A stretch of DNA of 64,000 nt, taken from the NCBI GenBank assembly GCA_963708905.1, contig CAVPUV010000053.1, forward strand, positions 58,366 through 122,365, given 5' to 3'. The stretch comes from SHZL01 sp963708905. Lineage in GTDB: Bacteria; Pseudomonadota; Gammaproteobacteria; Xanthomonadales; SZUA-36. This document shows positions 41,996-50,829 of the stretch, piece by piece. The notes beneath the pieces were generated by a model, which was not told the DNA's origin, did no database searches, and was given only the letters and a program-made list of their open reading frames with translations. The translations under genes and the position numbers were made by a program. Numbering within the stretch: the first letter of the stretch is position 1; each line of letters opens with the position of its first letter.

Positions 41996-44209
41996 ATGTC
42001 CCTTTTCCAGACCACAGGTTACAAATCCAAGTCCCTGGTGTCAGATATTGCACTGGGTATCTTTGACGGCATAGACAATGGCCTGTGGTGTTATGCCTTC
42101 GCCGCCATCATCTTTGCCGGGGCGCTTTCGGCTTTCATGCCGCTGCTCGTGGTCATCATGCTTTCCGGCTGGGCCGTTCTGGGCGTTTATATCGCCACCA
42201 CTTCACAAGCCCCGGTGCATGTCATCCATGTCGACGAGCAGGGGACGGTCATCCTGTCCACCATCGGCATACTCCTGGTTACGCACCTGGGAACGGATGT
42301 TGCGGCGAGCAGCATCGGGGCTTCCACCATGCTGGCGGTGATATCCGCCACTACCCTGACGGTGGCCTTGGGCCTCTTCCTGGTGGGACATTTTCACCTG
42401 ACCCGATTACTGGAACTGTTGCCTTATCCGGTCATCTGCGGGTTCATGGCGGGTGTTGGCTGGTTGCTGTTGCAGGCGGGCTTCAGCGTCGCGGTCCACA
42501 GCCCCATATCCCTTGAGTTGCTGCAGGCTTTGCAGGACCCACAGAACGTTCTCCGCCTGGGCATCACCCTGGCGGGCGGCGCATTCCTGATGCTGGCGGC
42601 AGACCGTATCAACAAGGCCTGGGCATTGCCGGCAGCGGCCGTCATCATTCTCGCGATCTTCTTCGTAAGCACCAATATGCTGGGCTACTCAAAGGCTGAA
42701 CTGGTGACAGAAAACTGGTTGTTCGACATCCATACCGAAGAGGGCGGGGCACTGGACCTGCTGGCCAGCCTGTCGTTTCGTCAAATTGATGCCGACTTCA
42801 TCATCTCAGTAGTGCCGCAGATCATGACCATCGCCTTTCTGGCTCTGCTTTCGGCGTCCATGTGCCTGTCTGCCGTACTGGCTGCCAGTCAGCAGGACAT
42901 GAATACCGCGAGGGAAATGCAAAACATGGGCAGGGGCAACGCTTTGCTTGGCTTGATGGCTTGTCCCGCGGGCTATACCGACGTCACCGGCACGGTGCTC
43001 TATTCGGAATTCGGCGCCTCCAGCCGCTGGATGCCCATCACCGGCAGCGCGGTGTGTGTTGCCATCGCCATGATGGGTACCTTGCTGATCAGCTGGATGC
43101 CGACGATTCTGGTGGGTTCGGTGATCTTTTTGTTCGCCTTTCAGATGCTGCAACACTGGATGTACGAGAACGTGCGCGGCTTCCAGCCGATAGACTATGC
43201 CATCGTCATTATCATTCTTGGTACGGTCATTTTTGTTGGCTTCATGTCAGGAATCCTGGCCGGTGTGTTGCTGGCACTGCTCTTGTTCGTATTGCGCTAC
43301 AGCATGATCAGCGCCGTGCACGGCAATTACTCCCTGGCAAACTACCGCAGCTCGGTCGAACGGGCGCCCTCCAGCAACTTGGTGCTGGATGAGTATGGCA
43401 GTCAGGCATTGGTTTACACGTTGCGTGGCTTTCTGTTTTTCGGCACGGCCAATGCCATTCTCGATACCATCCGGGACGATTCCGGCATCAAGCATGGTAA
43501 TTTCAAGATGGTGCTGCTGGACTTGAAACGGGTGACCGGTATCGACATTTCGGCGCTGAATACCTTTGTGCAAATCAAGCGGATCTGCGAATCCTGCGGT
43601 GTAAAACTGCTTTATTCCGGCATTCCGGCGGGCACGGAGCAAAGCATCGTAATGCTGGAAGCCGTAAGCATGGAACACGGCAAGCCACTGTTTTTCAAAG
43701 GTGCGGATTACGCGGTGGAATACATGGAGAACCTGATCCTGGCGGAGCATGAATCTGCCGCTGCGCACAAGTCGATCAGCCAGTACCTGTTCGAGCTGTT
43801 CGAGGACGAGGGAAAGGTGAACATTCTGCTGGCAGCGATGGAACGGATTGAATACCCATTGGGGCAGACCCTGTTTCACCAGGGCGATGACGATAACGGC
43901 CTGTACATGCTGGAAAGCGGCTCGCTGACGGCGCTGATCAGAACCGAGACGAATGGCATGAGACGGGTCAAGAAATTCAATGCCGGTTCCGTCATCGGTG
44001 AAATGTCCAGCTATACGGCCGACCGCAAGCGTACTGCCACCATCATCTCCAACGAGCCCTCGGTGCTGTACTTCCTGTCCGCCGACAAGATCAGCCGATT
44101 CGACAAGGAGAACGCCCAACTGGCCTCGTCCATCCATGAACTGGTGGCCCGCACCCTGGGTATGCGCATTACCTACATGAATCGACGCCTGATCCAGGAA
44201 CTCAGGTAA
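41996..44209 (+). CDS. SulP-family permease with STAS and cyclic-nucleotide-binding domains
   Basis: The 737-residue protein has a SulP/SLC26 transporter core (about residues 15-430, 12-14 hydrophobic segments, PYPVICGFMAGVGWLLLQ) and a STAS domain (about 455-565; KMVLLDLKRVTGIDISAL). Its C-terminal cyclic-nucleotide-binding domain spans about 605-725 (LGQTLFHQGDDDNGLYML, cassette IGEMSSYTADRKRTATI). SulP proteins carry anions such as sulfate or bicarbonate; STAS-cNMP fusions are known in bacteria and suggest direct gating by cAMP. The cyclase and phosphodiesterase genes at 46.8-49.9 kb could provide the signal. Confidence 0.9.
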   Translation: MSLFQTTGYKSKSLVSDIALGIFDGIDNGLWCYAFAAIIFAGALSAFMPLLVVIMLSGWAVLGVYIATTSQAPVHVIHVDEQGTVILSTIGILLVTHLGTDVAASSIGASTMLAVISATTLTVALGLFLVGHFHLTRLLELLPYPVICGFMAGVGWLLLQAGFSVAVHSPISLELLQALQDPQNVLRLGITLAGGAFLMLAADRINKAWALPAAAVIILAIFFVSTNMLGYSKAELVTENWLFDIHTEEGGALDLLASLSFRQIDADFIISVVPQIMTIAFLALLSASMCLSAVLAASQQDMNTAREMQNMGRGNALLGLMACPAGYTDVTGTVLYSEFGASSRWMPITGSAVCVAIAMMGTLLISWMPTILVGSVIFLFAFQMLQHWMYENVRGFQPIDYAIVIIILGTVIFVGFMSGILAGVLLALLLFVLRYSMISAVHGNYSLANYRSSVERAPSSNLVLDEYGSQALVYTLRGFLFFGTANAILDTIRDDSGIKHGNFKMVLLDLKRVTGIDISALNTFVQIKRICESCGVKLLYSGIPAGTEQSIVMLEAVSMEHGKPLFFKGADYAVEYMENLILAEHESAAAHKSISQYLFELFEDEGKVNILLAAMERIEYPLGQTLFHQGDDDNGLYMLESGSLTALIRTETNGMRRVKKFNAGSVIGEMSSYTADRKRTATIISNEPSVLYFLSADKISRFDKENAQLASSIHELVARTLGMRITYMNRRLIQELR

Positions 44210-44239
44210 ACCGCGGGTCTTGAACTGGCGTGAAGCACC

Positions 44240-44705
44240 ACGCCGTCATGCCAGACTGCCACCGCATTGCCCGCCGTCATGCCAGACTGCCACCGCATTG
44301 CCGCCGTCATGCCAGACTGCCACCGCATTACCGCCGTCATGCCAGACTGCCGTAGGCACGTCTGGCATCCAGAGCAGCCGTTCAGCGCAGACTGGGTCCC
44401 AGGAGTTGGCTGCGCCAATCCTGGGATGACGCCGAAAAAAATGCTGCGCCAATCTTGGGATGACTGGTCGCTTGAAAACCGGTAGCCTAGGATGCCCTGA
44501 CAGGCTGCCGACCCTTTGCCGCCGTCATGCCAGACTGCCACCGCATTACCGCCGTCATGCCAGACTGCCGTAGGCACGTCTGGCATCCAGAGCAGCCGTT
44601 CAGCGCAGACTGGGTCCCAGGAGTTGGCTGCGCCAATCCTGGGATGACGCCGAAAAAAATGCTGCGCCAATCTTGGGATGACTGGTCGCTTGAAAACCGG
44701 TAGCC
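44240..44705. repeat. Palindromic repeat array 5
   Basis: Three half-units GCCGTCATGCCAGACTGCCA with near-identical CCGCATTGCC spacers (31-33-bp period) are followed by a full unit: GCCAGACTGCCGTAGGCACG...CATCCAGAG, linker, CTGGGTCCCAGGAGTTGGCT...CCTGGGATGACG. Then a block duplicated with 218-bp period repeats half-unit, full unit and the tail GGTCGCTTGAAAACCGGTAG. It fills the gap before the antiporter gene. Confidence 0.92.
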
Positions 44706-44709
44706 TAGG

Positions 44710-44758
44710 AGCCTGTCGGGCTTTCCCTCGCTACGATCGGTTAAGTCCGACAGGCTCC
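44710..44758. repeat. 49-bp hairpin element
   Basis: GAGCCTGTCGG and CCGACAGGCTC form an 11-bp perfect inverted repeat around a 27-bp centre. The segment interrupts the sequence GGTAGCCTAGGATGCCCTGA, which is continuous in the first copy (44481-44500), so it behaves like a small insertion. Confidence 0.75.
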
Positions 44759-44819
44759 GAGGATGCCCTGACAGGCTGCCAGACAGCGGTTTTAATTTTC
44801 AACGGGAGAATAGCAAGTA

Positions 44820-46733
44820 ATGTCCGGCAATCATCTGCCATTGTTTAGCATGACTCGCAGGTTGTCACCATTGTTTAGCATAACTCGCAGGTTGCCAGGC
44901 CTGTTTTTTTTATTACTGTTGCTGGCGCCCACCGCTCAGGCGGCCGGTGGCCAAATGCCATCACTGGTGCAGGACATTGGCATCAGCCTGCTTTCAGCCG
45001 GTGCGCTGGGCGTCATATTCACCAGGTTGAAAATTCCCAGCATCGCGGCATTTCTGTTGGCCGGCATCATCATCGGGCCGATCGGTTTGAAGATGGTTAC
45101 CGATGCCGAAAATATCGACACCATCGCCCAGCTTGGTTTTATCTTTCTGCTGTTTCTGATTGGCCTGGAAATCGATTTCAAACGCATTCTCAGCAGCGGC
45201 AAGGCGATTATCCTTGCCGGCCTGCTGCAATACCCCCTGACCATCCTGTTCGGCGTGGCCGCGGTCAAATTGATGCTGCTGCTGGGAATTGGCGGCACCT
45301 TGCTGGCCGGGAGCCATTACGCGGCCATTTACATCGGCGTCATCATCGCCGGATCCTCCACGCTGCTGGTGGTCAAGCTGTTCCAGGAGCATTTTGAACT
45401 GGATACCGAGCCGGGCCGGCTGGCGCTGGGTATCCTGATATTCCAGGACATCTGGGTGATCGTCGCCATCATCATCCAACCCAATATGCAAAACCCCGAA
45501 CTGGGATTGATCGCCATGTCGTTCGTGGGCATTTTGTTGCTCAGCCTGTTTACCGTGGTGCTGTCCTTAACCGTGGTGGGCCGTGCCTTTTCCTGGATTG
45601 CCAAATCACCTGAGCTGACGCTGTTGGGTGCGCTGGCCTGGTGTTTCATCGTGGTTTTCGTCGGCGTCAACCTGGATGGCATCATGGACCTGATCTATGG
45701 CCGCAGCTACCACATGGCGGTCGGTTCCGGTATGGCGGCGCTGATTGCGGGCGCCAGCATTGCCAACCTGCCGTCGAGCACTGAAATCATCACCAAGGTT
45801 GCGACGGTCAAGGACTTCTTCATTACCCTGTTCTTCGTCGCGCTCGGAGTCAGCATCCCGGCGCCGGAGGGCACGGACGTGGTGGTCCTTGCCCTGGCCC
45901 TGGCCGTCGTTGCCATCCTGGCCAGGCAGTTTGTTTTCTTTCCCTTGCTTTACTTTTGCCAGGTGGATCAACGTAATGCCGAGGTAACTTCGGTCCGGCT
46001 GGCACAGATATCCGAGTTTGGCCTGGTGATTGCCTTCCTGGGTGTCAAGCTGGGTCATCTCAGTCCGGCGTTTACCAGTGCGGTTATTTTTGCCTTCGTC
46101 ATCACCGCACTGGCCACTCCTTTTCTCTATGGCAAGGCGTACGAAGTGCACGGCTGGATCCGGCCGGCGCTGGAAAAACTGGGCTTCAAAGCGCCGCCCG
46201 AGCTGCAGATGGAAATGGCCAGCGAATACAAGCTGGCGCTGCTGGGCTTTCATCGCGATGCTTCGTCTTTGCTCTACAACCTGCAGCAAAGTGACCCGGA
46301 GCTGGTGCGTGAAACGCTGGTGGTCGATTTCAACGTGGCTTTGCACGACGCCATTGCCGCGACCGGAGCAAAAGTCCATTACGGCGACCTGTCGAATTCA
46401 GAAACCCTGCACCACATCGGCCTGAACAATGCAAAAATCGTTGTCTGCACCATTCCGGACGACCTGTTACGCGGCATCACCAATCGCTCACTGGTACGGG
46501 TGGTGCGGCATTTGAATCCGAACGCGGTGATCATCGCCAACGCTGTCAGCCTGGATCAGATTGCTGCCGTTTATCATGCAGGCGCCAACTATGTCTACCT
46601 GTCACGGTTCGAGGCCGCTCATGCTTTGGATGAAGCCGTGCACGAAGCATTGCAGAGCCGCATCGATGTGTATCGCGAGAAGAGTGCACAGAAAAACTGG
46701 TACTCCGCGGACCGGCAGGAAGTGCTTAAGTGA
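44820..46733 (+). CDS. CPA2-type cation:proton antiporter (KefB/YbaL-like)
   Basis: The 637-residue protein has a signal-like N-terminus, a 12-13-helix CPA2 antiporter domain (about 45-425; GVIFTRLKIPSIAAFLLAGI, GLEIDFKRIL, GSSTLLVVKLFQEHFELDT) and a C-terminal Rossmann-type TrkA-N-like domain (about 470-610) whose opening (LALLGFHRDASSLLYNL) lacks a clear GxGxxG nucleotide motif. Likely K+/H+ or Na+/H+ exchange in the inner membrane. The N-terminal leader is unusual: it contains a 30-bp tandem duplication (LPLFSMTRRL then SPLFSITRRL). An ATG after the duplication is not available before the core, so ATG 44820 is kept. Confidence 0.88.
   Translation: MSGNHLPLFSMTRRLSPLFSITRRLPGLFFLLLLLAPTAQAAGGQMPSLVQDIGISLLSAGALGVIFTRLKIPSIAAFLLAGIIIGPIGLKMVTDAENIDTIAQLGFIFLLFLIGLEIDFKRILSSGKAIILAGLLQYPLTILFGVAAVKLMLLLGIGGTLLAGSHYAAIYIGVIIAGSSTLLVVKLFQEHFELDTEPGRLALGILIFQDIWVIVAIIIQPNMQNPELGLIAMSFVGILLLSLFTVVLSLTVVGRAFSWIAKSPELTLLGALAWCFIVVFVGVNLDGIMDLIYGRSYHMAVGSGMAALIAGASIANLPSSTEIITKVATVKDFFITLFFVALGVSIPAPEGTDVVVLALALAVVAILARQFVFFPLLYFCQVDQRNAEVTSVRLAQISEFGLVIAFLGVKLGHLSPAFTSAVIFAFVITALATPFLYGKAYEVHGWIRPALEKLGFKAPPELQMEMASEYKLALLGFHRDASSLLYNLQQSDPELVRETLVVDFNVALHDAIAATGAKVHYGDLSNSETLHHIGLNNAKIVVCTIPDDLLRGITNRSLVRVVRHLNPNAVIIANAVSLDQIAAVYHAGANYVYLSRFEAAHALDEAVHEALQSRIDVYREKSAQKNWYSADRQEVLK
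44838..44897 (+). repeat. In-frame 30-bp tandem duplication in the antiporter leader
   Basis: Two 30-bp copies starting CCATTGTTTAGCAT differ at two or three positions and add ten residues to the basic leader before the first hydrophobic segment. Confidence 0.85.
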
Positions 46734-46806
46734 CGCCGGTGGTGTCGCCAACCTTTTCGCCGCCGCGGGGTAATTAGAGTTCCATGAAGTACTCAAGGGG
46801 AGCTGC

Positions 46807-47658
46807 ATGATGCTTCTGGTTCAGTTGACCGACACGCATATCGAAGCGCCGGGTAAGCTGTTGTATGGGAAAGTGGATACCGCCCGGCACCTGCAGGAAT
46901 CCGTGCAGGAGATCAATGCCATGCAGCCCCAGCCGGACCTGGTAATGGTGACGGGCGACCTGGTCGAGATCCCCAGCGAGGCCAGTTATGACCAATTTGC
47001 CGGGCTGCTCGAACCCCTGCAGGCGCCGGTGTATTTGCTTCCGGGTAATCATGACGACCCCCAGGTCATGTTGGAGATGTTCGGCGACACTCCGATGTTT
47101 CCGGCAGTGCACGCCACCATTCAATACGCCATTGATGAATTCCCGGTCCGCATCCTGGCGCTGAACAGCCATTTCCAGGGCAGTGAGTTGCCGGATTTCG
47201 GCGCGCATCGCCTGCACTGGCTGCAGCAGACTCTGGCTGAATCGGACCAGCCAACCCTGCTGGCCATACATCATCCGCCGATGAGAACCGGGATTGGATT
47301 CATCGACATGGTCGGTGCCGGTTGGTACGCCGGCATCAGGAGCCTGGTACAGCAACACCCGCAGGTGCAGCTGGTCATTTGCGGGCATGGACATTCCGAC
47401 CTGTTCGGCCGCATCGGGACAGTGCCGGTCTACATGGCGGGGAGCACTGCCCACCAGTTGATTGCAGCGCGCGTGCAGGACCAGGCTCCGGCCTTCGATG
47501 ACCGGCGCGCCCCGCCGGTATTACATCATTGGCTGGGTGATGGTTTTGTCAGCGGCAGCGACCCCTGGCCGGCCTGGGTGGCTGAGAAGCGCATCGACCA
47601 GGAATCCGGAAAACCGTGGGATGTTCTGAAGAAACGAATGCGCGGCACGATGCTATAG
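46807..47658 (+). CDS. cpdA: 3',5'-cyclic-AMP phosphodiesterase CpdA
   Basis: The 283-residue class III phosphodiesterase has all metal-site motifs: QLTDTHI (about residue 7-13), TGDL (about 49), GNHDD (about 78), IHHPP (about 156) and GHGHSD (about 197). CpdA hydrolyses cAMP in the cytoplasm. AAGGGGA precedes ATG 46807. It lies 35 bp upstream of a CHASE2 adenylate cyclase on the same strand, so a cAMP-making and a cAMP-degrading enzyme are probably co-transcribed. Confidence 0.88.
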   Translation: MMLLVQLTDTHIEAPGKLLYGKVDTARHLQESVQEINAMQPQPDLVMVTGDLVEIPSEASYDQFAGLLEPLQAPVYLLPGNHDDPQVMLEMFGDTPMFPAVHATIQYAIDEFPVRILALNSHFQGSELPDFGAHRLHWLQQTLAESDQPTLLAIHHPPMRTGIGFIDMVGAGWYAGIRSLVQQHPQVQLVICGHGHSDLFGRIGTVPVYMAGSTAHQLIAARVQDQAPAFDDRRAPPVLHHWLGDGFVSGSDPWPAWVAEKRIDQESGKPWDVLKKRMRGTML

Positions 47659-47692
47659 TGCCGGTTTCAGCCCACACTCCCGGGTGGCATGA

Positions 47693-49906
47693 ATGAAGCG
47701 TTACCTGATCCGCGCTGTGCTTGGACTTATGCTGACTTCAGCCCTGCTCAGCCACGTTGCGGGTCTGATTTCCATTCCTTATATCCACGAAATGGAAAAC
47801 CTGATGTACGACACGCGGGTGCGATTGACCGCGCCGGGTGGCAAGGATGAACGCATTGTCATCGTTGCGGTCGACGAGGCCAGCCTGCGGGTGGAAGGGC
47901 ATTGGCCATGGACCCGCGACAAACTGGCCGTGCTGGTGCAGCAGCTGTTCAATTACGGCGTCAAGGTGATCGGCTTTGACATGGTGTTTGTCGAACGGGA
48001 TGAAAGTGCAGACGCGGACTTGCTGCGATCCCTGGCAGTCGGGCCGGAGGATGCCAATTTCCGGCAACGGCTGAACGAACTGGAACCCATGCTGGACCGG
48101 GATCGTCAGTTCGCTGAGGCCCTGTCATCCGGACCGGCGGTTCTCGGCTACTATTTCGACACCAATGTGAAAACCGCGTTTGAAACCGGTGAGTTGCCGA
48201 CGCCGGCGTTTGATTTTAACGAAACCATGGCAGGCTCCATCTTCCTGCCGCGCGCGTTTGGTTTCAGTTCCAACTTGCCGGTGTTGATGGAGAACGCCTA
48301 TAGCGCCGGCTTCATCAGCAATCCCCTCATCGACGAGGACGGTATCGTGCGGCGCGCGCCGCTGCTGCACGAGTACAAACTCAGCGCCTATGAATCCCTG
48401 GCGATGGCCATGGCAGCTACTTACTTTGACGACATCACGCTGCCGGTTTTTGTCGATGCATCGAGGTGGATGGGAGACTACCCGCCGCTGGAAGGTCTGG
48501 AACTGGCTGGCAAGCCGATTCCTATTGACCCGCAGGGTGCCGTGCTGGTGCCCTACCGGGGTCCGCGCGGCAGTTTTCCCTATGTGTCGGCCACAGAAGT
48601 CATACAGGGCACTCTGGAAGATGCGCAAAAACTGCAGGACGCCATCGTACTCATCGGCGCCACCGCGCCCGGTCTGGAAGACATCCGGGCCACGCCATTC
48701 GGCTCGATTTATCCCGGGGTCGAGGTGCATGCCAACGTGATCAGCGGCATCCTCGACAGCAGTTTCCGCTGGCAGCCGGCTTATACTGCGGCAGCCGAGA
48801 TGATGACGGTAGCCGCGTTCGGACTTTTGGGTTCACTGGTATTGCCGATACTTTCACCCATTGTGGCTTCATTGGCTTTTTTTGTCCTGTTGGTGATGGC
48901 CCTGGCGTTCAATCTTTATATGTGGAGCGTCGAGCTCAACGTATTGCCCCTGGCCGTGACTCTGTTCACCTTGATCGGCATTTATACTCTCAACATGGTG
49001 TTCGGGTACTTATTCGAAACCCGCAGCCGTTCGCACATGGACAACCTGTTCGGCCAGTATGTGCCACCCGACCTGGTCAAGGAAATGAGCCGCGACCCGG
49101 AGAACTACTCGCTGAAAAGCGAGAAGTTAACGTTGAGTGTGCTGTTCACGGACATTCGCGGTTTTACCACGATCTCCGAACAGTTGGATGCAAGCGACCT
49201 GTCCAACCTGATGAACGAGTACCTGACGCCGATGACGCGCATCGTGCACGAATCCAAAGGTACTATCGACAAATATATCGGCGATGCCATCATGGCTTTC
49301 TGGGGTGCGCCTTTACGCGATTCACACCATGCGGCGCGCGCCGTGGCGGCCGGGCTGGAGATGCTGGCTGCGCTGAAAAAGCTGAACGTGCAATTCATCA
49401 AAAAGGGCTGGCCGGAACTGCATATCGGCGTAGGCATCAACACCGGTCCCATGAGTGTCGGCAACATGGGTTCCCAGTTCCGCCGCGCTTACACGGTGCT
49501 GGGTGATGCGGTCAACCTGGGCTCACGACTGGAAGGAATCACCAAGGTTTACGGCGTGGCATTCATCGTCAGTGAAACCACCGCGGCCGAAGCGCCCGAG
49601 TTTTTTTACCGTGAACTGGACAGAGTACGGGTAAAGGGCAAAGCGGAACCGGTGACCATTTTCGAGACGCTGGGCATGAAAGACCAGCTGCCGGTAAAGG
49701 TGATCGAGGACGTCAAGCTGTTTCACAATGCCTTGCGCCTGTTCCGCGAGCAAAAATGGGATGCCGCCGAGCAAGTGCTGCAGGAATTGTCGTCGGTGGA
49801 ACCGGATACCTATCTGTTCAAGCTTTACCTCCAACGCATTGGGGTATTCCGCACCAACCCGCCGCCGGCAGATTGGGATGGCGTGGTCACTTTCGAGACG
49901 AAGTAG
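47693..49906 (+). CDS. CHASE2-domain class III adenylate cyclase
   Basis: The 737-residue protein has one N-terminal membrane helix, a periplasmic CHASE2 sensor (about 30-350), three membrane helices (about 360-440) and a cytoplasmic class III cyclase domain (about 475-660). The metal aspartates are in LFTDIRGF (Asp487) and KYIGDAIMAFW (Asp531); GVGINTGPMSVGNMGS and LGDAVNLGSRLE complete the active site. A short TPR-like tail follows. It most likely makes cAMP in response to an unknown periplasmic signal. The FecR-domain gene downstream is a frequent neighbour of such cyclases. Confidence 0.92.
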   Translation: MKRYLIRAVLGLMLTSALLSHVAGLISIPYIHEMENLMYDTRVRLTAPGGKDERIVIVAVDEASLRVEGHWPWTRDKLAVLVQQLFNYGVKVIGFDMVFVERDESADADLLRSLAVGPEDANFRQRLNELEPMLDRDRQFAEALSSGPAVLGYYFDTNVKTAFETGELPTPAFDFNETMAGSIFLPRAFGFSSNLPVLMENAYSAGFISNPLIDEDGIVRRAPLLHEYKLSAYESLAMAMAATYFDDITLPVFVDASRWMGDYPPLEGLELAGKPIPIDPQGAVLVPYRGPRGSFPYVSATEVIQGTLEDAQKLQDAIVLIGATAPGLEDIRATPFGSIYPGVEVHANVISGILDSSFRWQPAYTAAAEMMTVAAFGLLGSLVLPILSPIVASLAFFVLLVMALAFNLYMWSVELNVLPLAVTLFTLIGIYTLNMVFGYLFETRSRSHMDNLFGQYVPPDLVKEMSRDPENYSLKSEKLTLSVLFTDIRGFTTISEQLDASDLSNLMNEYLTPMTRIVHESKGTIDKYIGDAIMAFWGAPLRDSHHAARAVAAGLEMLAALKKLNVQFIKKGWPELHIGVGINTGPMSVGNMGSQFRRAYTVLGDAVNLGSRLEGITKVYGVAFIVSETTAAEAPEFFYRELDRVRVKGKAEPVTIFETLGMKDQLPVKVIEDVKLFHNALRLFREQKWDAAEQVLQELSSVEPDTYLFKLYLQRIGVFRTNPPPADWDGVVTFETK

Positions 49907-50181
49907 CGGGAAACGGGTCTTGAACAATCCGTATTGTCTATATGGTTGAAAATTGTGCTAGTATTGGCGCGCTGCTGGAGGTTGTTTGCGCGCCGCCAGC
50001 ATCGGGGAGTAGCCGGAATTACGGCATTGTGTCTGGGATGAGCTCACAAGGGTAACGCGTTTGCCGCCAGGGACCGGGTAGAGGACGGGAAGGGTGGAAT
50101 GCCCGACCAACTTTTGCACATCAGGCTGGTAGTTCAATACGCATACACTTGATGCGGGCTAAAAAAAGGGTCTTTATAATT
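49907..50181. other. Intergenic region before the FecR-domain gene
   Basis: No gene is supported here. The stretch TTGTCTATATGGTTGAAAAT...CTAGTAT at 49936-49966 looks promoter-like but the spacing is not ideal. The rest is a leader without clear hairpins. Confidence 0.35.
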
Positions 50182-50670
50182 ATGAATCATGTAAGCAAAA
50201 TATTAATGGTTTTGTGTGCAATGCTTGCTGCACTTACCACGCAGACTTTCGCGAGCGACGCAAAAGGCCTGGTTGTTGCCTCACGCGGCACGGTTATTGC
50301 CTCCAAGGCCAATGGCGAGTCACGTGAACTGGCTCAAGGTGACGAGATTTTCGTCGACGACGAAATCATGACGGCTCCGAAGAGCTTTGCAGTCCTGCAG
50401 TTTCTCGACGGCGCCAAGGTCACGGTCAAGCCGAATTCGGAAATAGTCATCGAGGATTACGTCTACAACGGAAATTCCGACGATAAAGCCACTCTGAGCC
50501 TCGTTTCCGGCGGTCTTCGCGTCATCACCGGCGCCATGGCCAAGAACAATCCGGATAACTACAAGGTCAAGACTCCGGTCGCCCTGATGGGTGTGCGCGG
50601 CACCGAGTTCGCCATCCAGTTGTGCGGTAAAGATGTTTGCGAAGAAGGCGGTATCGAAGTCATCGATTGA
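50182..50670 (+). CDS. FecR-domain exported protein
   Basis: About 162 residues from ATG 50182: a signal peptide (ILMVLCAMLAALTTQTFA) and one FecR domain (GLVVASRGTVIASKANGESR, then GDEIFVDDEIMTAP, FLDGAKVTVKPNSEIVIEDY and the PVALMGVRGTEFAI end). Stand-alone FecR-domain proteins are periplasmic and of unknown role, often genetically linked to CHASE2 cyclases, as here. The paired Cys near the C-terminus (LCGKDVCEEGG) may bond. TTG 50149 or ATG 50152 would add a basic leader. Confidence 0.85.
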   Translation: MNHVSKILMVLCAMLAALTTQTFASDAKGLVVASRGTVIASKANGESRELAQGDEIFVDDEIMTAPKSFAVLQFLDGAKVTVKPNSEIVIEDYVYNGNSDDKATLSLVSGGLRVITGAMAKNNPDNYKVKTPVALMGVRGTEFAIQLCGKDVCEEGGIEVID

Positions 50671-50699
50671 TTAAAGGCTTTTTTCCGGCTTTTTACCAC

Positions 50700-50820
50700 C
50701 GATTTGCCAGCCTGCCATAGGCAGGCTTGGCATCCACGAAAGCGCCGTCATGGGGTTTACGACCCCTATCGCCGTCATGCCAGACTGCCGAAGGCACCGT
50801 CTGGCATCCAGAAACGGCGT
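50700..50820. repeat. Palindromic repeat array 6 (short)
   Basis: A diverged hairpin GCCAGCCTGCC...GGCAGGCTTGGCATCCA, one half-unit GCCGTCATGGGG, and a full hairpin GCCAGACTGCCGAAGGCACC...GTCTGGCATCCAG lie in the convergent gap between the FecR gene and the next gene. Confidence 0.85.
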
Positions 50821-50829
50821 TGGTCCTGT

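Noticed and set aside
44240..44350. CRISPR-like array of about 31-33-bp repeats
   Set aside because: The segments between repeats are nearly identical to each other instead of unique, the repeats are half-units of the palindromic family, and no cas genes are present.
44820..44905. Antiporter leader as a separate leader peptide gene
   Set aside because: The duplicated segment runs in frame into the antiporter with no stop, so one gene explains it better.
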